In this document: positions 1 to 6,339 of the stretch, in pieces
Position numbering within the stretch: position 1 is the stretch's first letter
How the letters are laid out: every line of letters starts with the position of its first letter
Source: an uncultured Clostridia bacterium
GTDB lineage: Bacteria; Bacillota; Clostridia; Oscillospirales; Ruminococcaceae
NCBI GenBank assembly: GCA_947177545.1
Contig: CAMWVF010000049.1
Coordinates: forward strand, 1-7,176
DNA length: 7,176 nucleotides
Direction of reading: 5' to 3'
Position numbers and translations under genes: made by a program
The notes under the pieces: generated by a model
Told to the model about the DNA's origin: nothing
The model's input: only the letters and a program-made list of their open reading frames with translations
Database searches by the model: none

Positions 1-309
1 CCCTCATACGGAAGGGGTCCCACAGGCGAGGTTTGGAAGCTGGAGGACAGTATTTACGATTTAGTAAAATTGTGCGTCGGCGTACTTAGCGACGAGCCGC
101 TGTTCTTCCTGCTGAACAGCTATACAACGGGGCTTTCTCCGTCTGTAATGGCGTATATCCTGCGGGAGACCGTGGGAGAAAAGTTCGGAGGCAGCGTTAC
201 CGCAGACGAAATAGGCTTGCCTGTTGAAAGCAGCGGTGGAGTACTGCCCTGCGGTTCGACAGCGATTTGGGCGGGGAACGCCCCGCTGAGAGAGTCACCC
301 TTAAAGTAA
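1..309 (+). CDS. Class I SAM-dependent methyltransferase, C-terminal part (5' end outside window)
   Basis: The frame is open from base 1 and gives the last 102 residues of a protein whose start lies upstream. It begins with PSYGRG followed by GEVWKLE. This is the end of the (D)PPSYGRG motif IV typical of a family of RlmI-like SAM-dependent methyltransferases in clostridia, in which the preceding Asp-Pro would sit just outside the window. Further on are the segment PLFFLLNSYTTGLSP (residues 35-49), matching the strand/helix after motif IV, and the C-terminal motif VLPCGSTAIW (residues 81-90), also characteristic. By family the protein would be a cytosolic methyltransferase probably acting on RNA; the substrate is unknown. 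A TTG at position 70 could be mistaken for a start, but the conserved motif lies upstream of it, so it is internal. The stop is TAA at 307-309. The gap to the next gene is 88 bases and holds no clear terminator. Confidence 0.78.
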   Translation, partial: PSYGRGPTGEVWKLEDSIYDLVKLCVGVLSDEPLFFLLNSYTTGLSPSVMAYILRETVGEKFGGSVTADEIGLPVESSGGVLPCGSTAIWAGNAPLRESPLK

Positions 310-397
310 AATACAGTAAAAATTTGATTTTTTAAGACTTATTAAGGGCGGGTCGGAAGTTCTTAATCTTTAATTTCCAATAACGAGGTAGAAAAAA

Positions 398-598
398 ATG
401 CCGTTTTTTGCATTTGCAGCAGGAATATATTTTATAGTCACGGGAATTATCCAAAAGGGCAGGGCGTTCAGGTCAAAAATGGGTACGCCCCTCTCGGAAA
501 AAGAAGTCAAAACAGTTAAACTCACCTATATCATAGTAGGCGCAATTTTGCTGTTAATAGCTTTGATAAGCGGTATAGAGCTGTTTACGGAGGTTTAG
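398..598 (+). CDS. Small two-helix membrane protein (66 aa), function unknown
   Basis: This gene encodes a 66-residue protein that I cannot assign to a named family. It starts at ATG 398 with ACGAGG at 382-387 about 10 bases upstream. Two hydrophobic segments are visible, roughly residues 3-18 and 42-62. The loop between them (about 19-41) is strongly basic, with seven Lys/Arg against two Glu, so by the positive-inside rule the loop should be cytoplasmic and both termini outside. No cysteine or other metal- or nucleotide-binding motif is present. It is followed after 24 bases by a second small membrane-protein gene and then by the ECF transporter genes, all on the same strand. It could be an accessory subunit of a membrane complex or an unrelated small protein; the sequence does not decide. 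The coding call rests on the start, the ribosome-binding site and a coherent hydrophobicity pattern. Confidence 0.72.
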   Translation: MPFFAFAAGIYFIVTGIIQKGRAFRSKMGTPLSEKEVKTVKLTYIIVGAILLLIALISGIELFTEV

Positions 599-609
599 CG
601 TCTATATTT

Positions 610-614
610 GGAGG
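610..614 (+). promoter_or_regulatory. Ribosome binding site fixing the GTG start at 623
   Basis: A full GGAGG core lies 8 bases before GTG 623. The nearby ATG at 621 is immediately followed by TGA and cannot be the start. This site is the main support for the short downstream gene. Confidence 0.7.
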
Positions 615-622
615 CGGCTGAT

Positions 623-787
623 GTGAGACTTTTTGTACGGCTTATTTTGGGACTTTTACTTATATATGCGGGATTTTCAGATCAGGAAATTTTCTACCGC
701 ATAAGGGGGATAAGTCTGAAAGGCGCTGGCGTAACGGTCATGCGTATCATATATATTTGCGCAGGCATACTTTTAATTGTACTGTAA
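623..787 (+). CDS. Small two-helix membrane protein (54 aa, GTG start), function unknown
   Basis: This 54-residue reading frame opens with GTG 623 and ends with TAA at 785-787. A perfect GGAGG lies 8 bases upstream. The product is very hydrophobic, with two predicted membrane helices (about residues 3-18 and 37-54). They are separated by a short loop, roughly 19-36, that carries R26, R28 and K33 and so probably faces the cytoplasm. The protein ends directly in the second helix. Its helix-basic loop-helix plan resembles that of the gene just upstream (398-598), and both have a TV-containing stretch leading into the second helix. They could be distant relatives or simply of similar architecture. 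The gap to ecfA1 is only 24 bases, which suggests co-transcription with the ECF genes. The family is not recognised. The size and non-ATG start make it easy to overlook. Confidence 0.66.
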   Translation: MRLFVRLILGLLLIYAGFSDQEIFYRIRGISLKGAGVTVMRIIYICAGILLIVL

Positions 788-811
788 AAAATTTCGGAAA
801 AGGAAAATATT

Positions 812-1675
812 ATGCAGGAAAAAATTATATCAGCAGAAAATGTGGATTTCCACTACTCAAATGAATTTGAAGAAAACGAGAACGCTCCCGTAAAGCAGGT
901 GCTTAAAGGGGTCTCTCTCGATATAAAAAAAGGCGAGTTCACCGCGATTCTCGGGCATAACGGCTCGGGAAAATCCACCATTGCCAAGCACATGAACGCT
1001 ATACTCCTGCCATGCGGCGGAAAGGTCTATGTGGACGGCATTGATACCTCAGACGAGGAGAGGCTCTTTGATATACGCCAAAGTGTGGGAATGGTTTTCC
1101 AGAACCCAGACAATCAGATAGTTGCCACCATTGTTGAGGAGGACGTGGCTTTCGCTCTTGAAAATTTGGGCGTTCCTCCCTACGAAATGCGGGAGCGTGT
1201 GGACGACGCTTTGAAGTCCGTGGGAATGTATGAGTACCGTGAGCACTCTCCACACCAGCTTTCGGGAGGACAGAAGCAGAGGATAGCAATTGCGGGAATA
1301 ATTGCAATGCGCCCCGACTGTATCGTCCTCGACGAGCCGACTGCAATGCTTGATCCACACGGAAGGAGAAGCGTACTGAAAACGATACGTAAGCTTAACC
1401 GTGAATTCGGTATAACAATAGTGCTGATAACCCATTATATGGACGAGGCTGCACAGGCGGACAGAATTGTGGTCATGGACAATGGTGAAATTGTCATGGA
1501 TAACGTCCCGAAAGAGGTTTTTTCTAATGTAGAGCTTATGAAAAAAATCGGTCTGGACGTTCCGCAGGTCACGGAGCTTATGTATCTTTTAACGCAGTGC
1601 GGACTTCTTTCTGACACACATATCATTGACGAGGAAGAATGTACAGAGGCGTTGATAAAGATATTGACCGCGTGA
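812..1675 (+). CDS. ecfA1: ECF transporter ATPase EcfA1
   Basis: This is one of the two cytoplasmic ATPases of the energy-coupling factor transporter. It binds and hydrolyses ATP to drive uptake of vitamins or metal ions through EcfT and interchangeable S-components. The 287-residue product has every ABC ATPase element: Walker [10 protein letters not shown] (48-56), Q-loop around Q97 in [11 protein letters not shown], signature LSGGQ (150-154), Walker B IVLDEP (171-176) with catalytic E175, D-loop AMLD (178-181) and switch His H208. The GHNGSGKST and [17 protein letters not shown] motifs are typical of EcfA1 rather than other importers. An acidic insertion (about residues 18-26) sits in the first strands, and the C-terminal tail after 240 matches the EcfA-specific extension. 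The ATG at 812 has AAAAGG about 8 bases upstream. A paralogue, ecfA2, follows after 60 bases. All key residues are present. Confidence 0.95.
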   Translation: MQEKIISAENVDFHYSNEFEENENAPVKQVLKGVSLDIKKGEFTAILGHNGSGKSTIAKHMNAILLPCGGKVYVDGIDTSDEERLFDIRQSVGMVFQNPDNQIVATIVEEDVAFALENLGVPPYEMRERVDDALKSVGMYEYREHSPHQLSGGQKQRIAIAGIIAMRPDCIVLDEPTAMLDPHGRRSVLKTIRKLNREFGITIVLITHYMDEAAQADRIVVMDNGEIVMDNVPKEVFSNVELMKKIGLDVPQVTELMYLLTQCGLLSDTHIIDEEECTEALIKILTA

Positions 1676-1735
1676 TGCGTCTAAAAAATGATGTTTGTTT
1701 ATTTGGTATAAATCAGTAATTTGTGAGGAAAAATT

Positions 1736-2605
1736 ATGGCTGTGATCAAAACAGAAAATCTTACCTATACTTACAGCATAGGCACTCCTTTTGAGAAAAC
1801 TGCTGTGGACAGCGTGAACCTCGACATTGAAGAGGGTGAGTTCGTGGGCATAATCGGACATACGGGCTCGGGAAAATCTACGCTTATCCAGCACCTGAAC
1901 GGTCTTGTTAAGCCTACCTCCGGTAAGGTCATAATAGACGGCGATGATATTTGGAGCAAGGACGTGAAAATTCGGGATATACGCTTTAAGGTAGGTCTTG
2001 TTTTTCAGTACCCCGAATATCAGATTTTTGAGGAGACGGTTTATAAGGACATTGCTTTCGGTCCCAAAAACATGGGTCTGCCGGATGATGAGATTGACCG
2101 CAGGATAAGAGAAACTGCCGAGCTTGTAGGTCTGCACAAGGAAAATCTTGACAAGTCACCATTTGAGCTTTCGGGAGGACAGAAACGCCGCGTTGCCATT
2201 GCTGGAGTTATGGCTATGGAACCAAAAGTCCTCATTTTGGACGAGCCTACCGCAGGTCTTGACCCCAAGGGCAGGGACAAAATTTTAGGTCAGATAAAGG
2301 AGTACCAAAGGCAGAAAAAATCGACTGTCCTGCTTGTTTCCCACAGCATGGAGGACGTTGCAAAATTTGCGGATAAAATTCTGGTTATGAACAAGGCGCG
2401 GGTTTTCTGCTATGAGGACACTCCCGAGGTTTTCAAAAGAGCGGAAGAACTTACCGAGATAGGACTTGCCGTGCCACAGATAACACGTGTTTTCAACCGT
2501 CTGAAGCAAAGCGGCATAGACATACGCACAGACGTGTACACCACCGAATTTGCCAAAAAGACAATTCTTGAATATCTTGAAAAGCGGGGTGAGAGCCATG
2601 CTTAA
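1736..2605 (+). CDS. ecfA2: ECF transporter ATPase EcfA2
   Basis: This is the second ATPase of the ECF module; it forms a heterodimer with EcfA1 under the EcfT coupling helices. The 289-residue product shows Walker A GHTGSGKST (41-49), Q-loop Q91 in VFQYPEYQIFEETV, signature LSGGQ (145-149), Walker B LILDEP (166-171) with E170, D-loop AGLD (173-176) and switch His H203. The QYPEYQLFEETV-like Q-loop, with Tyr-Pro-Glu in place of the Asn-Pro-Asp of EcfA1, is the usual mark that separates EcfA2 from EcfA1. The start at ATG 1736 is preceded by GTGAGGA about 6 bases upstream. The 3' end overlaps the ecfT start by 8 bases, indicating translational coupling and balanced subunit production. The protein is complete and normal in length. 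Confidence 0.95.
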   Translation: MAVIKTENLTYTYSIGTPFEKTAVDSVNLDIEEGEFVGIIGHTGSGKSTLIQHLNGLVKPTSGKVIIDGDDIWSKDVKIRDIRFKVGLVFQYPEYQIFEETVYKDIAFGPKNMGLPDDEIDRRIRETAELVGLHKENLDKSPFELSGGQKRRVAIAGVMAMEPKVLILDEPTAGLDPKGRDKILGQIKEYQRQKKSTVLLVSHSMEDVAKFADKILVMNKARVFCYEDTPEVFKRAEELTEIGLAVPQITRVFNRLKQSGIDIRTDVYTTEFAKKTILEYLEKRGESHA

Positions 2606-3401
2606 AGATATCACTATAGGACAGTATTTCCCGGGAAAATCGGTAGTTCACAAGCTTGACCCAAGGTTCAAAATAATAATTACGGGGATTTTCATTGCCA
2701 TGCTTTTTTCTGCGGACAGCTTTACCGCGTTGGTGGTTGGTATAGTTTTTCTGATTGTAAGCTTCCTGCTGTCGAAAATACCGTTTAAGCTTATGCTGAA
2801 AAGCCTGAAGCCGATAATCCCTATAATCATTTTCACATCGGTGCTTAACATATTTTTTCTGGACGGCGTGGTGCTCTTTAAGCTTGGATTTTTAAAGGTA
2901 ACATACGAGGGTCTTCGCACCAGCGCATTTATGATAATCAGGATAATCGCCCTTATTATGGGCAGCTCCCTGCTGACCTACACAACCTCACCAATAACCC
3001 TTACGGACGCCATCGAGAGGCTTCTTTCGCCTCTTAAAAAGATAAAGCTGCCCGTTCACGAGCTTGCAATGATGATGACCATTGCGCTGAGATTTATCCC
3101 AACGCTTATAGAGGAAACAGACAAGATAATGTCCGCCCAAAAGGCGAGGGGAGCAGACATGGAAAGCGGCAGTCTCTTACAGCGTGCGAAAGCCCTTACC
3201 CCTATTCTGATACCTCTTTTCGTGTCAGCCTTCAGGCGTGCTGAGGAGCTTGCGGTGGCAATGGAGTGCCGTTGCTATCAGGGTGGAGATGGCAGAACGA
3301 GACTTAGGCAGCTCAAATCCACAGGTGGGGACTACTTTGCTCTGGGACTTTCCATAGTTTTTCTCGACATTGTTCTGCTTATAAACTGTATGACAGGTTG
3401 A
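2598..3401 (+). CDS. ecfT: ECF transporter transmembrane coupling protein EcfT
   Basis: EcfT is the integral membrane subunit that joins the EcfA1/EcfA2 ATPases to substrate-specific S-components. The product from ATG 2598 is 267 residues, the usual family length. It begins MLKDITIGQYFPGKS and then HKLDPRFK (18-25), the conserved EcfT N-terminus. Hydrophobic segments lie at about 26-37, 42-58, 72-88, 108-127 and 245-264. The cytoplasmic coupling helices carry the two short Arg motifs that dock onto the ATPases: ARG (183-185), and CRC (224-226) inside AMECRCYQGG, where many homologues have ARG. A longer frame reaches an ATG at 2550, but that would add 16 residues unlike the family. The 2598 start also has GGGGTGAG at 2586-2593 and overlaps the ecfA2 stop by 8 bases. 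Its stop TGA (3399-3401) touches the truA start region. Confidence 0.94.
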   Translation: MLKDITIGQYFPGKSVVHKLDPRFKIIITGIFIAMLFSADSFTALVVGIVFLIVSFLLSKIPFKLMLKSLKPIIPIIIFTSVLNIFFLDGVVLFKLGFLKVTYEGLRTSAFMIIRIIALIMGSSLLTYTTSPITLTDAIERLLSPLKKIKLPVHELAMMMTIALRFIPTLIEETDKIMSAQKARGADMESGSLLQRAKALTPILIPLFVSAFRRAEELAVAMECRCYQGGDGRTRLRQLKSTGGDYFALGLSIVFLDIVLLINCMTG

Positions 3402-3406
3402 TGCTT

Positions 3407-4141
3407 ATGCGTAATTTAAAGGTTTTTACGGCGTACTGCGGTACTGCTTATCACGGCTTTCAGCGGCAGGAAAACGCCGTTGGGGTACAGAATATTCTTG
3501 AGGAAAAGCTGTCCCTTCTGACGAACGGCGATGTTAAAATAAACGGCTGCTCGCGGACGGACACAGGCGTCCACGCAAATGAGTACTGCTTCTCCTTTGA
3601 GACGGAGCACAGTATTCCCTGCAATAATATCATAAGGGGAATGAATTCTATTCTCCCCAACGATATTTCGATTTTGAGCTGTGAGGAAGCTCCTGCCGAT
3701 TTTCACGCGCGGTATTCATGTATTGCCAAGGAGTACGAGTACCTTATACTCAACAGGCAAAGCAAGGATCCATTTCTTGCGGACAGGGTTTTGCACTATC
3801 CGTTCAAGCTTGACATACCGCTTATCGAAAAAGCGGCGCAGGACTTTATTGGTACTCATGATTTCACATCCTTTTGCGGTACGGCAAATCTAAAGGAAAA
3901 TACTGTCAGGACAATAGAATATTTTAAGGTACAGCAATGTGAAAATTTAGTGAAACTTATTGTAAAAGGCGATGGATTTCTGTATAATATGGTTAGGATA
4001 ATGGTCGGCACGCTTATCTTTATCAACGAGGGCAAGCTGGACGCAGGCTCAATTCCGGCCATAATTGCAGCGAAAGACAGAAACTTTGCGGGCAAAACTA
4101 TAGGCGCGCAGGGACTTTATCTTAACAAGGTTTTTTATTAA
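3407..4141 (+). CDS. truA: tRNA pseudouridine(38-40) synthase TruA
   Basis: TruA converts uridines 38, 39 and 40 in the tRNA anticodon stem-loop to pseudouridine. From ATG 3407 the product has 244 residues, the normal size. Visible family features are the opening MRNLKVFTAYCGTAYHGFQ, the catalytic block GCSRTDTGVHA (47-57) with nucleophile D52, the FHARYSC element (99-105), and the C-terminal GDGFLYNMVRIMVGTL (188-203). The start is uncertain. ATG 3401 overlaps the ecfT stop in a TGATG arrangement and would add two residues (246 aa), and TTG 3398 is a third option. I prefer 3407 because homologues begin with MRN-hydrophobic and because AGG at 3395-3397 is 9 bases from it but only 3 from 3401. 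The order ecfA1-ecfA2-ecfT-truA is widely conserved in Firmicutes. No terminator is evident in the 70 bases after the stop. Confidence 0.94.
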   Translation: MRNLKVFTAYCGTAYHGFQRQENAVGVQNILEEKLSLLTNGDVKINGCSRTDTGVHANEYCFSFETEHSIPCNNIIRGMNSILPNDISILSCEEAPADFHARYSCIAKEYEYLILNRQSKDPFLADRVLHYPFKLDIPLIEKAAQDFIGTHDFTSFCGTANLKENTVRTIEYFKVQQCENLVKLIVKGDGFLYNMVRIMVGTLIFINEGKLDAGSIPAIIAAKDRNFAGKTIGAQGLYLNKVFY

Positions 4142-4211
4142 AAAATTCTTGCCTCTTTAAACCGCGAACCGTAACCGATATTAAAATTTTATTCTGAAAG
4201 GAGAGCTTAGT

Positions 4212-5402
4212 GTGGCTGTTACGGACGTTTCAATGCTTCGTAAAAACAAAAAAAAGAAAAAAGCGCTAAGCTTTCTGAAAAAGCTTATTATTCTTCTTGC
4301 GGCAGCGGGAGCGGTGGCGGCTGTGGTTTTCACCAAGGATTTGTGGTATCCCAAGCTGGACGGAATACTTACAAAAATTCCGGCAAAGGAAAACTCCGCA
4401 GAGCTTGCCGAGGGGGAGTTTCCCATATCCATAGAGGGCGGCGCAAGCTATAATCTGCTGCCTCTTGACAGCAGTATAGCTGTTGTTGACGACTCTCACT
4501 TTTTTGTGTACAACAATGACGGAAAAATGATCTATGCGGCGCAGCACACCTTTTCAAGACCCATTATGACGGCGTTTAACAAAAAGGCACTGCTGTACGA
4601 TCTGGGGGGGAAAAGCTTCGGACTTTACAGCAAATACAAAAATATTTACAGTAAATCCACAGAAGAACCCATTTTGCTTGCAAGGCTGGGAAACAACGAT
4701 ATTGCGGCGGTAGTTACGAAAAGTGAAAAATATCCCTCAGCGCTTATGGTATATGATGCCTCGGGAAAGAATATTTTTAATTACCGCTCAGTTTCAAGAA
4801 TTATTGACGTGACCTTTAATTCCGACAGCAGCGGCTGTTATATAACGACTATCGGTACCCGCGGCGGTTTTATCGTATCGAACATACTTTATTACCGCTT
4901 TGACAAGGTGGACTACGACGATAATGGAAATCCCGTTCCCGTATGGCAGACCGACGACCTGCAAACTCTTGCCCTTTCGGTAAGGCTTTACGGAGAAAAC
5001 AGCATAATACTTTTCGGCGACACAATGTGCGCATACTATGACGAAAACGGCAATTTTACGGACAGCTATCAGTACAAACGTCAGCTTGTGGACTATTCCT
5101 CTGACGGCAGCATTGCGGCTATGATTTTCAGGAACGATGAGCGCAGAAGCTCCGAGCTTGTTACTATGGACTGCCTTAACGGTACAATAAGCGAAAAAAA
5201 ACTTGGCTATGAAGTACTTAACGTTCAGGTAAGCGGGAATACTGTATATATGCAGAGCAGGGACGGGATTGAGTCCTGCACCGCGGACGGCGAGCCGCTT
5301 TCCTCGGTGGAGTTGGACACGGATTACAACGATTTCTGCCGTGTGGGGAGCTATATTTATCTCCTCGGTTATGACGAAATAAACAGGATAGATTACAATT
5401 AA
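4212..5402 (+). CDS. Membrane-anchored extracytoplasmic DUF5711-like protein, probable beta-propeller
   Basis: The function is unknown. The 396-residue product from GTG 4212 has a very basic N-terminus (KNKKKKK at 11-17), then one hydrophobic helix (about 24-40), then a long soluble region. It should therefore be anchored by a single helix with the C-terminal bulk outside the membrane. That bulk is rich in short beta-strand stretches with turn motifs such as YNNDGKMIY (100-108), YDASGKNIF (181-189) and YDENGNFTD (276-284), spaced as in WD40/PQQ-like beta-propeller blades. The overall plan matches the clostridial DUF5711 family as I remember it; this is recognition by architecture, not a search. 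The start is supported by AAAGGAGAG at 4197-4205. A run of seven G (4604-4610) lies inside the gene, but the frame is intact. The CvpA gene follows 26 bases after its stop, and the two may work together at the envelope. Confidence 0.75.
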   Translation: MAVTDVSMLRKNKKKKKALSFLKKLIILLAAAGAVAAVVFTKDLWYPKLDGILTKIPAKENSAELAEGEFPISIEGGASYNLLPLDSSIAVVDDSHFFVYNNDGKMIYAAQHTFSRPIMTAFNKKALLYDLGGKSFGLYSKYKNIYSKSTEEPILLARLGNNDIAAVVTKSEKYPSALMVYDASGKNIFNYRSVSRIIDVTFNSDSSGCYITTIGTRGGFIVSNILYYRFDKVDYDDNGNPVPVWQTDDLQTLALSVRLYGENSIILFGDTMCAYYDENGNFTDSYQYKRQLVDYSSDGSIAAMIFRNDERRSSELVTMDCLNGTISEKKLGYEVLNVQVSGNTVYMQSRDGIESCTADGEPLSSVELDTDYNDFCRVGSYIYLLGYDEINRIDYN

Positions 5403-5428
5403 AATTTACGAAAAAAGGTTTGAAACAT

Positions 5429-6301
5429 TTGAATTACGCTTTGGATATTGCCGCTGCGGCATTGATAATAATATTTACATTTGTGGGCTCCCGCAAGGGC
5501 GCGGTAAGAATGCTCATTTCCCTTATCGGTTATGTAGCGGCGTTTGCGGCGGCGGTCTTTGTCAGCAACGCGGCGGACGATTATGTCTATGACAGCTTTG
5601 TAAAGCCTGCCGTTATGTCTGCTATGGAGACAAAGGCGGAGGAACTTTCCGAGACATATCTTACTCCCGAAAGCCTCGGTGAAATCCTTGCAGGCAGCGG
5701 CTTGGAGCTTGACAGCGAGCAGCTTGACGCGCTCATATCAGGGGGAGAAGCTTACGAAAAGGTATTGACTGATGAGAAATTTCGTGATACACTTAATAGT
5801 GTATTTATAAATTACTGCCGTATGCTTACGGACGCGTTTTCGGGAGTGCTTCCCGAGGAAGTTGTAAGCGGTGCGGAGGCTTACCTCAATGAAACCGATA
5901 TGGAAAATCAAAAAAAGCTGGAGCTTCTTACGGAGGAAAAACAGTCCGTGACGGAAATTATTGAAAGAGAAATAGTCCGTCCTCTTATGATGAGGACTGT
6001 AAATGCGGTACTGTTTGCGGTGACATTTGGGGTAGTCCTTATCGTATTTGCAATAATTTCAAAGGCAGCGGGTCTTATACGGAAGATACCCGGAGTACGC
6101 TCGGCGGACAGCTTTCTTGGCGGACTTATGGGCTTTATCCAAAGCCTTTTGGCAGCTGCGGTACTGTGCTTCGCAGTCAGCATTTTTGTCAAGCTGACAG
6201 GAGGTGCAAATGAATATATCAATCCCGAAATAATTTCGGAGACCATTGTTTTTAAATGGCTCTACAACGGAACATTTTATTTGGTGTCTATTATACTTTA
6301 A
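5429..6301 (+). CDS. CvpA family membrane protein
   Basis: This is a CvpA/colicin V production-family integral membrane protein. The role of the family is poorly defined, with envelope homeostasis suggested in several bacteria. From TTG 5429 the product has 290 residues. Hydrophobic helices lie at about 3-20, 28-46, 191-211 and 233-255, with another hydrophobic stretch at the C-terminus (281-290). Family marks are the FVGSRKG turn (18-24) after helix 1 and IPGVRSADSFLGGLMGF (220-236) leading into helix 4. Basic residues place the loops after helices 1 and 3 in the cytoplasm, so the acidic segment of about 145 residues between helices 2 and 3 should be outside. An in-frame TTG at 5420 would add three residues, but AAGG (5415-5418) ends only 1 base before it. 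Spacing to 5429 is 10 bases, and MNYALD fits the family start better. Confidence 0.85.
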   Translation: MNYALDIAAAALIIIFTFVGSRKGAVRMLISLIGYVAAFAAAVFVSNAADDYVYDSFVKPAVMSAMETKAEELSETYLTPESLGEILAGSGLELDSEQLDALISGGEAYEKVLTDEKFRDTLNSVFINYCRMLTDAFSGVLPEEVVSGAEAYLNETDMENQKKLELLTEEKQSVTEIIEREIVRPLMMRTVNAVLFAVTFGVVLIVFAIISKAAGLIRKIPGVRSADSFLGGLMGFIQSLLAAAVLCFAVSIFVKLTGGANEYINPEIISETIVFKWLYNGTFYLVSIIL

Positions 6302-6339
6302 ATATAAAATCAGGATAAGATTTGGAGGACAGCAGCGAT

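Noticed and set aside
70..309. A separate 79-residue gene starting at TTG 70
   Set aside because: The frame is open to base 1 and the conserved PSYGRG motif is upstream of the TTG, so this is the end of a longer methyltransferase gene.
310..397. Terminator, promoter or riboswitch in the longest intergenic gap
   Set aside because: No GC-rich hairpin followed by a T run and no paired helices typical of a riboswitch could be seen. The gap is AT-rich and holds only the ribosome binding site of the next gene.
1707..1712. TATAAA as a -10 box for a promoter in the ecfA1-ecfA2 gap
   Set aside because: No matching -35 box was found at suitable spacing, and AT-rich gaps give such matches by chance.
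1589..2137. Open reading frame of 182 codons on the - strand
   Set aside because: It lies across the 3' end of ecfA1 and the 5' half of ecfA2, which have full sets of catalytic motifs. Its translation shows no recognisable domain. It is a shadow of the coding frames.
1258..2187. Near-identical short DNA stretches shared by positions about 1258-1280 and 2166-2188, as a direct repeat
   Set aside because: Both encode the LSGGQ signature of the paralogous ATPases EcfA1 and EcfA2, so the similarity is explained by gene duplication and protein constraint.
4241..4262. A-rich stretch encoding consecutive lysines near the start of the DUF5711-like gene, as a possible transcriptional slippage site
   Set aside because: It fits a basic positive-inside signal before the membrane helix, and nothing suggests a second product.
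4604..4610. Run of seven G inside the DUF5711-like gene, as a possible phase-variation or frameshift site
   Set aside because: The frame is intact on both sides and seven is short for a phase-variable tract. There is no alternative frame downstream that would make a sensible product.
6281..6308. TTGGTG and TATAAA with a 16-base spacer as a promoter for the Clp gene
   Set aside because: Only three of six -35 bases match, and the site straddles the end of the CvpA gene. It is possible but not strong enough to list as a feature.
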